Positions 50,415-63,100 of a DNA stretch of 64,000 nt are shown piece after piece. Every line of letters starts with the position of its first letter. Within the stretch, counting starts at the first letter, position 1. This DNA is from Dastarcus helophoroides. Lineage: Eukaryota; Arthropoda; Insecta; Coleoptera; Bothrideridae. The notes under the pieces are model-generated. The model had not been told where the DNA came from and did not search any database. It was given only the letters and a program-made list of their open reading frames with translations. The stretch spans positions 17,440,046 through 17,504,045 of the forward strand of contig CM053326.1 of NCBI GenBank assembly GCA_028583605.1, in the 5' to 3' direction. The position numbers and the translations under genes were made by a program.

Positions 50415-50424
50415 AATAAATAAA
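50415..50424 (+). terminator. beta-Spectrin polyadenylation signal
   Basis: Two overlapping AATAAA hexamers about 540 bases after the stop codon, followed by a T-rich tract ('ttgtttttag', 'cttctttttttcc'). Confidence 0.6.
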
Positions 50425-50719
50425 TATTGTTTTTAGTAAGTCTTCTTTTTTTCCATCTTCACAAAAAAGATACACAAAATATCTACTTTTTTTTTCTTGT
50501 AGATCTAACTTGCTATATTTAAATTATCACTATTTGAATAGGAAAAAAATGCTTCACTCTCTATTCATGACTAAATACAATTTTTTTGGATACTTTACTA
50601 ACTATATTGTTCTTCCATATTGTGTTGCTGACAATTTCTAATGAGAATGAAACATTGTTTATATCTTTATATTTGACATTTCCAACCCTTACTTCGTGGA
50701 ATTCTTTAATATTCACAAC

Positions 50720-50932
50720 TGATAAACTTCATTAACGATAAAAAACGCAACAAAATTTAAAAATTCCACATGGTTTTCATTAAATATTTGCTAACACTGG
50801 TAACATAATACCGATAACATTTGGTATGACCGCCGATGATGCAGTAATGCATCCGGTGTTAGCAAATATTTTAAGAAAACCTTGTGAAATTTTTAAATTT
50901 TGCGTTTTTTATCGTTAATAAAGTTTATTAGT
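50720..50932. mobile_element. hairpin MITE, about 75-bp inverted arms
   Basis: Left arm 'ataaacttcattaacgataa' through 'gcaacaaaatttaaaaattc' to 'atttgctaacactgg'; right arm the inverse, 'ccggtgttagcaaat' to 'tttatcgttaataaagttta'. Central loop about 55 bases, itself with short palindromes ('gatgcagtaatgcatc'). No protein. Confidence 0.75.
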
Positions 50933-51033
50933 TATGAATCTTTATATTTACCAAAATATAAAAGAATCTTTTCACTATTTCTTATTTATGCCTAATTGTT
51001 TGATCATTTATATTTCAATCTCTTTGTTTTTAG

Positions 51034-53817
51034 CAGGGCATCGAATCACTATTTTTTTCGTTCCGGAAAAAAAATCATATTGGTTCTGTTCCGGTTTTCG
51101 TTCCGACAAAAATAGCAGTTTTTTCCGGTTTTCGGTTCAGTTCCGGGTGACTTCATTTTTTAAGTTTTTATATGAGTTGATTTGCTAACATAATTCAGGA
51201 AATGGTCTCCCGATTTTACGAGTTTAAAAATTTCACGCTGAAACTTCAAATTTTAAAAAAAAACTCGAATTTTTTTTTTTTAATTAGCTGATACCCGCGT
51301 TTTCGCCTAGGTGAAAAAGAGAAAGGATCCTTTGGTTATATACTTTTGGAAACTTTCGACTTTTCAGAATTCAATTTTTATCAAAAATTTTGACTAATTT
51401 AAAAACCCGCTTTTTCACAAAGTCGATCTTTTCTCGTTTGACTTCCAAATTTTCGAAATTTTAACTTGATTTTGAAAATTTCGACTTTTTGCAAATTTTT
51501 TGATTTTTTGAATATTCCAAATTCTTCAAAATTCTGTCTTATTTGGTTGGTTTTGATTTTTTTGAATATTTTACTTTCATAACTGGTGTTAAAAATTTTA
51601 TGTTTTGAAATTTTTTTGAATATTTGGAATTGATCGCGAAGTTTGAATGTTTGTCCTTATTTTTGTAAATATCAGAAACTTCAGACTCGAAATTTCATAT
51701 TTTTTTTTAAAAATCTAATTAATTTCAAATTCGATTTTTTCAAAACATTTCATTTTTTTTCCACTTTTTCTCGAAGCCCTAACTCTCAGAATTTGTTTTC
51801 ATTGAAAGAAAAATTTCCTTTGTTCAAAATTTATTTTCCAAATGTGGAATTTTTTGAAAATCTTTACCCATAATTTCTATCTTGTTTCCAAATTGTTATA
51901 TTGTTTTCAAAATTTTGATTTTTTTCTGTAAATTTAATGATGTTGGAAAACTGACATTTAAAAACTTCTATCCTGTTTTTTAAATTTTCACATTGGTCCA
52001 ACTTTCGAGTTTCTCAATTTTGATTTTTTTTGAAAATGAGTTTTTTTTAAATTTTGACTTATGTAGTAAACAGAACTTTTAATTGAAAAATTAGATTTTT
52101 CTTTAATTTTTGTTTTTTGAAAAATTAAGTTTTTCTCAAAATTTTGACATTTTTAATAGTTTCGAACCCTTTTCAGAATTTAGACTTTTTTTGACAATTT
52201 CAACCTTTTATCATCAAAATTTCAACTTTTTCTCGAAGCCCTAACTCTTAGAATTTGTTTCATTGAAAAAAAAAATTCCTCTTTTTTTCAAAACTTTGAC
52301 TTTTTGTAAAAAATTTGACAACACAAAGCTTATTTTAATTTTTTATATGATTATGTTAAAACATTATTTTTAAACTTTTACCTTTTTTTGAAAATTTCCA
52401 CTTTAGCTCAAACTGTTTACTATTTCTCGAAGTTTTAACTTCTTTTTTTGTTAATTCCGCCTTCTTCCCGAAAATTTTCACTTTTTTCAAAATTGTAACT
52501 TTTTGAAATATTTAAATTTTTCTGGATTTTATTTTTTTTGAAAATTTTCACCTTTTATCATCAAAATTGGGACTTTTTTCGAAGTTAAATATAGCTTCAT
52601 TCAAAATTTGAAGTTTTTTCGAAATTTCCATTTTTTTTTTTGAGTTTTTGTGATAACTTCAACATTTTTTCAAAATTCGCCTGTTCAAGAATTATTTAAA
52701 TTTTGCTAAAGAATCTAATTTTCCAAATTACCAATTATTAAATTTTGAACGAATTCTACAAAACAAATTTAAGACTTGATTAAATTTCGATTTTAAAGCT
52801 AAATTCAAAACAATCTGAAAAAAAATTACAGCTTTGAGGCTAAAGTCGAAATTTTAAGAAAAAAGTCAAATATAGCGTAAACAAAACCAGATAAAAATTG
52901 AAAGCTTAAGACATTTTCTAACATGTCATCATTTCCAGTTTACCCTCAAAATTTCGGCTTCAATGTTAAGATCCCGGCTTTAAATTGGAATATGAATGTT
53001 GTATTTTTCTCTTAAAATTTTGACTGAAATTCCCAATTTTTAGAAAAAATAATAAATAGCGAGATTTTATCGCAAATTTTGAGAAAAAAAGCCAAATCTA
53101 GGAATTTTGGGAAGTTCTATGAACTCGGCATCATAAAGAAATCAGGAGAATTTGAAATTTCGAGAAAAAAACTGGCATATTTAAATTAAAGTGAAATTTG
53201 AAGGAAAAAATTCAAGAAAACTGGAAATTTTTATTACTCACTTCAAGAATTAGACATATCAGATTATAAAAGGGAAAATCCAAGTTTGAGGAAAAAAAAC
53301 AAATTTTAAGTGTTTGGTCAGAAGAAAAAGTTGAGATTTTCGGAAAAATTTAAATTTGCAAATCAAATTGCCAAGAAACTGGGCTTCAATAGCACAAAAT
53401 TTTTATTTTAAACTCGGAAGTTTTAGAAAAAGAAAAGAAATATTTCGAGAAAAAGGTCCAAATTTCACAAGTCGAAAATTTTGAAAAAGGAATATTCAAG
53501 TTATAAAAGTTAAAATTCAATTTGGCTTGAAATTTTGAGAATAAAATCAACATTTTCTTAGAAAAAGTGGAAATTGTCAGTTTCCAAATCAACTCTCAAA
53601 AAAAATGTTCTTTAAAGTAAACTCGTAATTTTGAATTGAAAGTTGCATGGATTTGTGTAAAATTTTGAAAAGGAAATTTCTAAAAGAATCCCAAACTTTA
53701 GGGTAAAGTAAAAATTATTTTAAGAACATACAAATTCAACGAACCGAAAAAAACCGGTATTTTTTTCCGGTTCTGTTCCGGTTTTCGTTCCTACAAAAAT
53801 AACGGTTCGAAGCCCCG
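51034..53817. mobile_element. hAT-like non-autonomous element filled with simple repeat
   Basis: Flanked by the exact 8-bp direct repeat GTTTTTAG (51026-51033 and 53818-53825). Ends CAGGGCATCGAA and, inverted, CGGGGCTTCGAA (10 of 12 alike). Subterminal regions share 'gttccggttttcgttcc' in inverted arrangement (about 51060-51150 and 53735-53800). 8-bp duplication and CAGGG termini are hAT features. The 2.5-kb interior is only the degenerate 'tttgaaaattttgactttt' repeat, T-rich to about 52690 and A-rich afterwards, so the element is a loose inverted repeat overall. No transposase. Confidence 0.82.
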
Positions 53818-53825
53818 GTTTTTAG

Positions 53826-54232
53826 TTTTTGCACAAAAAAAACTAACAAGCTATTTTGGTCAATGTCATGAGGTGACGTTATAAGAATTTTAGATATCAT
53901 AGTCATGTGTCAAAAAATGTTTTTCAAAAGTAAACAATTTCATTTATTTAAATATCTTACAAACTGGACTTGGTAAGCTAAAATAAAAATTATAAAAATG
54001 CATTTGATGTGGTAATAAAGATCGGCACACATCAGCAAGGACAAGCATATCAAAATAACATCCTCATTATTTCTTTTAAGTTAAAACTTTAAAATCATTA
54101 AGTATTGGCATGTAAAATGAAAAGTTCCAGTTTTAGAGTTTGGGGCACAATCAAATGTTTCATTGAAAACAAAGGGAAATAAAGGGCAAATTTTAATAAA
54201 ACCAAATGTACTGAAAAATATGACATAAAAAA
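53826..54232. other. spacer between the hAT-like element and the TUTase stop codon
   Basis: AT-rich; holds the 3' untranslated region of the minus-strand TUTase gene. A variant polyadenylation hexamer ATTAAA (minus strand) lies at about 54191-54196, some 40 bases after the stop. Confidence 0.5.
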
Positions 54233-57200
54233 TTATTTTATACTCTCCAGATGCTGTAGAGCTAATTCACAATAATTTATTAATTTCTTCAATACTCCTG
54301 CCGAGCATGCTTTTGTCAAATTATGACTAAGGTCGAATGGATCTTGAACGCAAATTTCAGACTGTGCCCGGAAAAGTTCCGGCTCTTGATCATTTTGAAG
54401 TTTTTCCAAATAAGATTGCATTTCATAGGGAAGGTATTTGCCATTGTTGTCCAGAAACAGCCTCTTGTTAACTGCCTGCCCCAACAAAGGACAAATTATC
54501 TAAAAATGGAGAAAAAATATTCACTTGGGCTCGAAATATCGATAAACAGATTTACAAGTATAAAATAGAATATACACTGAATCCATAAATTACAACTTTT
54601 GCCAGTAAATAGTTCCATTAATAAAACATTTGCATCCTATATTTCTTTCTGGTGTAGAGGTGCAAATGATATATCGACTAATCAATCAAACTTTGATGTC
54701 ACAACTTACAAATCTTTTTCTTCTTTCAACAAAATGTAAATTTAATACCAATTAAAGTTCTTAAAGATGACAATAATTTAAAAAAAAATTTTTGATATTT
54801 CAAGTTCAACTTCGGAATTTTGAAAAAAAATGTAATTTTGGGAAATAAATAAAATTTCTAAAAAAAATTCAATGAACAGAAAAATTCTTGTTTAATTTTT
54901 AGTTTAAATTTAAAAATTTCGATCTTACAGCTTTTATTCTTCATGGTAGACCCTTATTGACCGGAAATATTATGTTTTTTTCAATTTATTTAACATTTCT
55001 TCGGCCCAGTTTGAAAATATTTAAATTTTTATGGTTTGTTGACAATTTTCTAAACAATTTTTGAAATGCGACTACGTGATATTTAAATTTATTGAAAACG
55101 TCACTTCAAGACAGTTCACAAATTAAGAGGTTAATTTATTTTACATAGAATAGGAATAATGGAAAATAGGAGATCAACAATTAGATATGGAAAAAATAAA
55201 ATAAAAATTTTGTTTTCTGATAAATTAGGAAAATATAAAAAAATACATAAAAAAGGTTGTAGCACTGGACATTGATGTTTTGCTCTCATTTGAGCTCATC
55301 AGCAGTGCATAACATGGAAAGGGAACAATGAGGAAGAAACTGGGCCGAAGAAATGTTAAATAAATTGAAAAAAACCTTACAGCTTTTATTTCATGAAAAA
55401 AATGTAAAAATTTCAAACTTAAATTTCAAAGTTTGTCTTAAAATTTCAACTCTAAAAATAAAAACAGATTTAAAAACCCAACTTTTAACTTAATGTTTTT
55501 TTTTAAATAAAAAATTACTGACAGATTAACACTGAAGCAGTGGTCAAATTTTCATTTATTAATTTATTTGTAAATTTAGAACCCAGAATGTGCAGAAAAA
55601 AACTGTAAAATTGAATCTTCATATTTCCTAACTATACTTACCATTTCCTTGTAATTGAATTTAATATAAAATTTGAAAAAATCCTTAAGACAATCTGTTA
55701 AACTGTCGTGGTAAGTTCTTACGAACATGGACATCTCACTAAGCGGTCTTGTGTAGTTTATTGTATCCCAACCTAAAAAATAATGTCAATTTTTTCTATT
55801 TTCATTTGCGTGCAAGCTAAACTGAAATTACCATCAATTTTTGGACTAGGTGTGTTATTTAACTCTTTTACTATATGCACGGGTGACAGATATTGATGAA
55901 CTTGAAAGAAAAATATAGCCATCATGGCCAAAGCGTAAGTAGTTATATGCTCGCTCAATTTACATTGTTCTGACCATTTCTTTAAAAGTAAAATTAATCG
56001 TTGCGCCATCGGTTGTATCTCAAAACAAAACCTGGAAGTGGAGAATGTCAATGGATAAGCCTTAACACAAATCGAACGCTCACTTTAAATATTTGGTGTT
56101 TTCTACGCTCAGTCCATGTCTAAAGGATATATCACATTCTAGCTCGGTTGCCTCATGGACTAGTTTCACTATGGGTGTTCTCGCTGACGGTATGGGAAAT
56201 ATCCCTGAAAACGCCTTTGACTTTTTCAGGATTCTAACAACGTCTTTGATCAATTTTTGTTGGCTGACGGGATCTTGAAATTTTTCGCCTGAATACATCT
56301 GACCTATGTCAATGAAGACATCCAAATCGCTAAGCTGAAATTAACTTAAATTTAATAAGTTAAATGGCAGAAACAAGTCGCTGGTATTTGGAGATAAATC
56401 GGCAAGGATGAATTTTTTGTCGCATTATATTTATGTCTTGAGAACGTTAATTAAAAATTGATGCAGAACCAAATATATGACCGCACTTGGATTGTTTACA
56501 TTTTTCACATAAGGGGTATTTTCAGGGGCTAATTTACGAAATTTCGAGTGGTTTTCATTATAAAAATAAAACTTATTTTGTTAAATGCCAGCTACTGCCC
56601 TGTATCCATAGTTTATTAGAAAAAAATAATTCACACACAAATTTATTTACACAAGCAACTGTATATTTAGGAACGAGTAGTTAGTAGTTTAAATCACATT
56701 TAGCTTGTGCTCAACCTTAGTTCTCCGAGTGTTATTTCAAAGTAATCAAATTAATTTACCTCATTGCCTAAACCGGATACCCTTGAACCAAACTGGTAAG
56801 CCTTGCAACCAGGAAATTCTTCTTGAAGAGTGGTCTCCAGTTCACCACAGCATATCGACATATCAGTTTTGTTTTCACAAACACTTTTGGCTTCTATCAC
56901 CATTTTCTCCGCTTCTCTTTCAATAATAGTTTTATTGTGGAAAAGCTGTTTCACTGCTGCAGGCAATTTATTTTCTAGAATAAAAAAGTATAAACGACAT
57001 GATGCAATATTTTGAATAGGAAAACCACCTTTTTTCTTATCTCCTTTACGCACATTGGTGGACAAATGTCTCATAAGGGATAATTCATCTCCGTAGATAA
57101 TTACATTGCATGTGGTGCATTCGTATTCACAAACGCTGTCAGCTCTACTCTTCGGTAGGCTGTCATGCCTATAAAAAATTTCAATGAAGAACGTAAAGCA

Positions 57201-60200
57201 CTTCAATAACACAAGATTACCTGTTAGGTCCGTTAATAAAGTGCATTTCCCAATCGTCTTCATCTTGGAATTTCTGATCGCAAACTTCGCAGAAGAAAAG
57301 GTATTTCTTCTTGGGAAGTTTGGCCAAATCCTTATGCACAGACTGTTTGACGTGATTGATAATTTCTTTTGTGTCCAAAGCAATCCTAGTTCCTTGGCAC
57401 ACCTCACAAGAAACGTAATTCGGACGTAATTTTAGAAACTTTTGATGAGGCTTGAAACGGAGGGGGAGGCGCTCCAGCGGATTTCCGTTAGGGTGCTCAA
57501 CTGATTTCACAATTTTATGCTTGGAATTATCTGAAAATTGCAAGAGTATCTTTTAAGAGAAAAAAAAGTAAAAAAAAAACTGGAGACAGAATTTCGGTTT
57601 CAATCAAAAAAAGTAGTTTCGGCCTAGATTTCTGTTTTTTTTAATGTTGACGCCTGTCTGTATGCAAATTTGAAGTGTTTAATATTTATTAGGAGATGTA
57701 ACTTAAAAATTCCAGAAAACATATAGAAATTTGAACATTTAAATCAACATTTTACAGGAAAAAAGTAAAAATTGTTACAAAATTTCGACTTTAAAGTTAA
57801 AATTTTAGAAAAAAAAACTAAAATGTCATTTTAAACTTGCACGTTAACTCCAGAAATTTCACGTAAATATAATTTTGTACAAAAAATAAAAAATCCTAAA
57901 TTATTAGAAATATATTATAATTTTTCCCCGATATTTAACCTTTTTTCTAGAAATCATGAAGCTTTGAGAAAAAAGTTTTAAACATTTTCAATTTTTTTGT
58001 CTGAAAATTCAATCATTTTAAAGATCAAAGACGAAATTTCATTTCAAAATGTTGAGTTTTTTCGAAATGTTTTAATTTTTCTTTTAAATAATATTTCAAA
58101 TTCTAAAATGTAAGCAAAAGCTTGAAATTTTAAAATCAGTTTGATAAAACTTACTTTTATTTTTTTTTTAATTAATTTTAATCTTGAAATGTTAGCATTT
58201 TTCACGGTATTTCGCTTTTTTCTAGAAATTTTGTGGCTTTGAGAGAAATGTTTAAACATATATGTTTTCTTTAACGTATCCATTTTTCCGTCGAGATTTT
58301 CAATTTAAATATATTTAACAAACTTCTATTTTGATCTAGAAATTTTCACTTGAACCATGAGATTTCTAAAAAAATTGAACTGATCTCCGGTAGAGCCTAA
58401 AAAAGAACCGGAGAAAGCCTAAACATCTGAATTTGTAGAAGACGCAGCTCTTAATAGCTACTATTTTAACTAACTGTGTAAAATTGCAATAAATGTAATT
58501 AATTAAGTGTTTTTCGTTAATTTTTAGAGAATCCTGTTTTAAGTAAATGTTTAATACCGTTTAAATAAAAAAAAGGTCTGAAAAACTAATAATTTTGACC
58601 TACAGAACTAAGGTTATACTTAAAAAAACTTGAGTTATTTTCCACATTTTGCATAAATTAAACGTACCTTTGTTACCGTTCATCTTTCCGGCTTTTCCTT
58701 TTTTCACTTCCAGTGGTGTTGAATTTCCGTTGGCGGCCGGGTCCCCCTTGGATACGTCTTGAGAAATACCATACACTTGCAACTGCAAATCTAGCAAATA
58801 ATACGGACACTGTTTGTCGCCTTTAGTGAAAGAAATGATACCGCTCTTGTGCGGATCGTAACTGATGTGAGATACCAAGTCGGAGTATCTGACGTACGTC
58901 TTACAAAGTGTACACTTAGTCATCGTATCCCCATGGGGCCAAAAATACACCTGATGGGCTTGATACTGAGATTCTAATCTTTTCCAGTTTTCGTGGTACA
59001 ATCGGACGGCGTTCGAAAACGAAACATTTGACGCATTCCTGACGTGCCTTTGTCCGCATACATGATTGGTTAACTGTTGTTTAGAGACTTTCCCTTTGGT
59101 GTTCAAGTCGCAGGAACAAAGTAGACAAATAGCTTTGTGAGCACCACTTTTCTGCACGGTGTAATCGTCGATTTTATCAATTTTTTTCACGTCACTCATC
59201 CACCTCTGCGGATAGATAGTTTTCGCTATTTCGTCATCGTAGTTAATTTTAAAATTAAATTTGAAATCGTTAGATTCCTGTTTTTTTTCCTTTTCTTTCT
59301 CTTCGGATCCCACGGACATTGTACGGATTTTGCGAAGTTTCGCGTTTACTTCGTTCAGCTGGGCTAGTAAACTATTCATGTTTGCATTGTCGTTTGCAAT
59401 CGAAATCTTTGGAGGAACAATTGTTTCGTTATCTGAGATAGATGACAAACTATCCGAACAATGGGAATTTGTGTCCCAAGATTCGTCCTCTGATCCAGTA
59501 GATAGATTTAAGGTAGACTCATTTTGCAAATTAGCTCGAGTTTCCCAGTAGAAAGAAAAATCGTCAGCCTGAAAAATTGTTGATGTTATCCACAAATATT
59601 GTATTCACAAAAATGATAACAACAATCAATTATCTGTTTCGTGGAAACAAACAATATCTGATATGCAGGATAAAACCTTCAAACACTATAAAGATACTAA
59701 TTTATAACCGTTTTAAAATTTAGTATTAATTTAGTATAAAATTAGTAACTGGACTGGACAAAGATGTTCGGAAAGTTTATAATTTTTGTTTTATTTCATT
59801 CATCCAATTGCTGTATAAAACATTATTAGGCATATAGAAGCAACTATTGTTGTATTTGCCTATAACAAGTGATCTCTAAGTGAACCCCAAAATAACCCAT
59901 TTTGGGTTTTTTTTAATTCATTGAAAAGAATTGACTTAGAAGTTTAGAGTGTTTATTTATTTAACTAAAGTAACAAATATAATTACTGGTGAAAATAATA
60001 GAGTTTTATCATTACTATTTTAATATTTTTCGGTCGCATGCAATCCTTAAAGATACAATATTTAAAGACTTCTCCATAACAAATCAATTTCTGAATCACC
60101 CTGAGAAGTTAACAACAATCAGCAATTAAAGTGCAATCCCCCAACTTTCTAAAATCTAGATAAAGCATATTTATCAGTCCTCCGATCACTGCGGGTGGCT

Positions 60201-61794
60201 AAGTATAAACTATTTATGCACTAAAATCTCTATTAAGTAATTACGTCCCCTACAGAAGGGTGATAAGCTTCTCTTTATAATAGAAAATTGATTGTAGCAA
60301 TTTATTTGGGATGACTATATTTGTGGAAACCATAGGGGAAATGAGGTCATCAGATCTAGGAAGGAGGCTAATATTCTAATATGAAAAGAGATAAATGTTG
60401 TTTGTTCCATGTATCTGGCAGGAGAATGGAACGCGAAATTATCTATGGTCTATGCAGTCATCTATACTAATTTATAGTAATATTATAAAGCTTACAATAA
60501 AATTAATGTATATTCTAAGTTATAAAGAACTCTGATTGATGGAAAAACATAATTATCAGCGCAGAACTAAAACTACTGAAGTCAGTGACACAAAATTTGG
60601 AAAGTAGTTGCTTTTCATGGTATAAACGAGCAATAAGAGATTTTAAAAATTAAAAAATAATTTCATAAACACAAAACACTCAAGAATATAGAAAGAAAGG
60701 ACTAAACATGTACATGATAGATTTTAAAAATCCAAGCCCTAAGCGGGTTAAAAAAAAATACTTAATTGAATATTAAAAGAATTTAATATTTTCTTTTATA
60801 AGAGAAGTTAAATTTGTGTTAAAATTTTGAAAGTCGAAATTTTCAAAAGAAAGTGAACATTTTGAAATGGGTAGAACTTTTGAAAATTCAATATTTTAAA
60901 AAAGATTCGAATTTTCAAAAAGCCAAAAAAGTTAAAACTTCGACAAAGTCAAAATTTTGGAAATGACATCTTCAATAAAGTAAATATTATCAAAAACTTC
61001 ACAATTTTCAAAGTCGATAATATCAGAAGTCCTAATTTACAAGAGAAATTAAATTTTCAAGAAAGGCACTTTAAAAGAAAAAAAAAGAAATTTTGAAATG
61101 TTCTAAATTTTAATAAAATGTAAAAAAGCAAATACTTTTAATAAGGTCGAAAATTTCATAAAAATAAAAACTTATGCAAGTTAAATTTTTTTTATTAAAA
61201 TAAATTTCACTTAGTTCCAAAGTTAAGCAGGATAATTAAATTTGAAGTTCTTAGAGAAATGACATCATACAGAACAAAAATCATTCATAAGGAGCATTTC
61301 CGCTGTCCCTTGCATTCTCTTATAAAGAAACAACCAAGTAATATTCAATACGCAGATATAAAGAGTTTCGATATTGAGCACTGTATTCAAAACAGGCAGA
61401 ATGTAACATTAATTCTTACCGCTTCATCTAAAAAACTACACAGACTTTCTTCAAAGTGTTCGTGATTTTGTAAACCTTCCCATATATTTTCCCTCGGTTT
61501 AATATTAATAATTCCATCACATTGATTGCAGCAAAAGTGCTTTTTAAATTTCAGTTTTGAACGATCCAACTCTCTTACTGTATGATTTATCTCAGTCTTC
61601 AACATGTCAAGCAAATATTTTATTTCTGAAGAATCACTACCCTTGTATGACAACAAATTCCTTCTTCCGACACTGCTAAGCCATAAGAAGAAATTTTGTA
61701 TTGTCTCCTTTGTTTCCTTATCTCCTAAAGGATCATTTTTCATGTACGATTTATTTTCCAAATCGTTTATGATTGAGGTTAAGTCCCCCGACAT
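54233..61794 (-). CDS. zinc-finger terminal uridylyl/nucleotidyltransferase (TUTase), complete
   Basis: Adds uridines (or other nucleotides) to RNA 3' ends. Nine exons: 61794-61420, 59568-58668, 57530-57221, 57168-57029, 56974-56760, 56334-56084, 56031-55832, 55772-55642, 54499-54233. All phases join; 2790 bases, 929 residues. The N-terminal half carries about six C2H2/U1-like fingers (CxxC...H, e.g. 'CNQCDG', 'CLLCSC', 'CTLCKT', 'CEVCQG', 'CEVCDQ', 'CTTCNV') and an acidic Ser-rich stretch. The nucleotidyltransferase domain has 'FGSRVSGLG', 'LSDLDVFIDIG' with two catalytic Asp, and the third Asp in 'ECDISF'. The PAP-associated domain ends with 'CVQDPFDLSHNL', the signature shared with TUT4/7 and TUT1. 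Whether it is the TUT4/7 or TUT1 type cannot be decided here. Start chosen as the first Met of the open exon; the sixth and later exons are short, as in related genes. Convergent with beta-Spectrin. No defects seen. Confidence 0.9.
54975..55374. mobile_element. short inverted-repeat element in a TUTase intron, carrying a hammerhead-like core
   Basis: Left arm 54975-55012 and right arm 55337-55374 are inverse copies of 38 bases (contain 'atttaacatttcttcggccc'). Imperfect direct repeats 'cttacagctttta' lie outside (54924-54945 and 55376-55395). The spacer holds the hammerhead-like motif at 55262-55308 on the minus strand. Confidence 0.7.
55262..55308 (-). ncRNA. degenerate hammerhead ribozyme motif (G12 changed)
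   Basis: Read on the minus strand from 55308: stem I GCACTG, core CTGATGA (55302-55296), stem II GCTC/GAGC with six-base loop AAATGA, then AAA where GAA is required, stem III ACAT-CA-ATGT, GTC triplet (55270-55268), and the other strand of stem I CAGTGC. Every helix pairs perfectly. The only core fault is A in place of the catalytic G12 (55281), so the copy is expected to be inactive. Stem II size and loop length equal those of the motif at 18016. Confidence 0.75.
57560..58400. repeat. low-complexity repeat patch in a TUTase intron
   Basis: Between the 57530 and 58668 exons. A- and T-rich runs with 'aaaatttcgactttaaagtt' type units; no other feature. Confidence 0.6.
59600..61400. other. first intron of the TUTase gene
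   Basis: Bounded by GTAAGA donor (61419) and TTTCAG acceptor (59569) on the minus strand. Low-complexity repeat at about 60780-61210; the rest AT-rich and featureless. Confidence 0.6.
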
Positions 61795-62970
61795 TATATA
61801 GGTCTTTGTTTATGTTTTCGTTATGGCATGAATTTGGCTTGTGGTATAGCTCCACATTAAATCATAACGGAGATTCGCGGATGAAAATAAAACTGATGAA
61901 AATGGGAGATGATAAAACAACAAATTTTTAACTGATTAATTCACCACAGAACAAATGACACTGACAACTACAAAACCTGACAACACAGATCATAGAATAC
62001 CTTCAACCAATGGATTATAAAAGTAGGATAAGGCACGAATGTAAAAAACAGTGTCGAAAAAGCGTCTACAGAGTAGGTAGTACCCTCTCCTGATATCGGG
62101 AGTGATGGATTTCCACTACCTATGAGGAACGAAGTAAATAAATATTGCTATAAAACACCTGTTGAGAAATGTCAAAACTTACCGATTTCGTTTAATTTTA
62201 ATGTAATTTCTTAGTGCATTCAATTCATATTTTTTACGAAAAAGATGATGTAGGAGAAATCTAATCTAATAAAGACCGACAACGATAACCAGTGATACCA
62301 CACATTCAAAACTGAAGTTCCGTGCATTCATACATGAAATTACCATATTTTCATAGAAATTGAAACTAACGAAAACAAAATAAAAAACGAAAATAAATAT
62401 AATTCTTGAAATGGATTCTATTAAATAGTGAAACCGAGAATACGCTTAAGATCCCAACGCCGTATTTATGTGGTATTTTTTTTGGCTTTGGAATTTGAAC
62501 CGTACATTGGTAGATTTGTTCAGCAATTGTAATTACCGTATTTACGATAATTACCAGACGTATGGCAACACTGCCAACAGCCAGAGGTGTCAAGCAGTCG
62601 CGACCGCAGTATAAAAATTCATGAATTTTCCCAACAAATGTACTACGATTTCAAATTCGAAAAAATTTAAAAAAGACACCTTTTACATGGATTATTCCTC
62701 CACTCAAATATCCACATTAACTTTCTAAAATAAAAAATCTTCATTCAAAATCTGACTAAATAAAAACAAAGTAACACACAAGATGCAAAAATATTAGAAT
62801 CTTGTTTAATCTTAAAAAGTAAATAACAGGCGAATCAATAAGTTAATTGTGTAAAAAATTCTAATTTTTCCTCCTGCAATTTTGAATTATTCCCATTTAC
62901 ATATATGTGTGAGAAATTTCTCACACATCGGCATTATTGTTAAAAAACCATAAAACAAACTTACATTGTT
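61795..62970. other. upstream region of the TUTase gene
   Basis: No gene supported. No TATA or initiator chosen with confidence. The open frame 62366-62593 (-) has no recognisable features. Confidence 0.4.
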
Positions 62971-62974
62971 ATAT

Positions 62975-63100
62975 ATCTCTCTGAAGATGACAGCTTGGCT
63001 GTCGAAACGTTTGTTGTGTTTTTTAATCTTTCTTGGTTTCAAGAGACAAGTTCTGTATTTCAATTTTTAAAGATAACCAAGGACCAATCCGTTCCACCAT
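62975..63100. mobile_element. MITE copy D, right half only
   Basis: 'ctctctgaagatgacagctt' and 'ggctgtcgaaacg' through 'aagataaccaaggaccaatc' and 'cgttccacca'. Matches the right half of copy C; the left half is missing. Confidence 0.78.
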
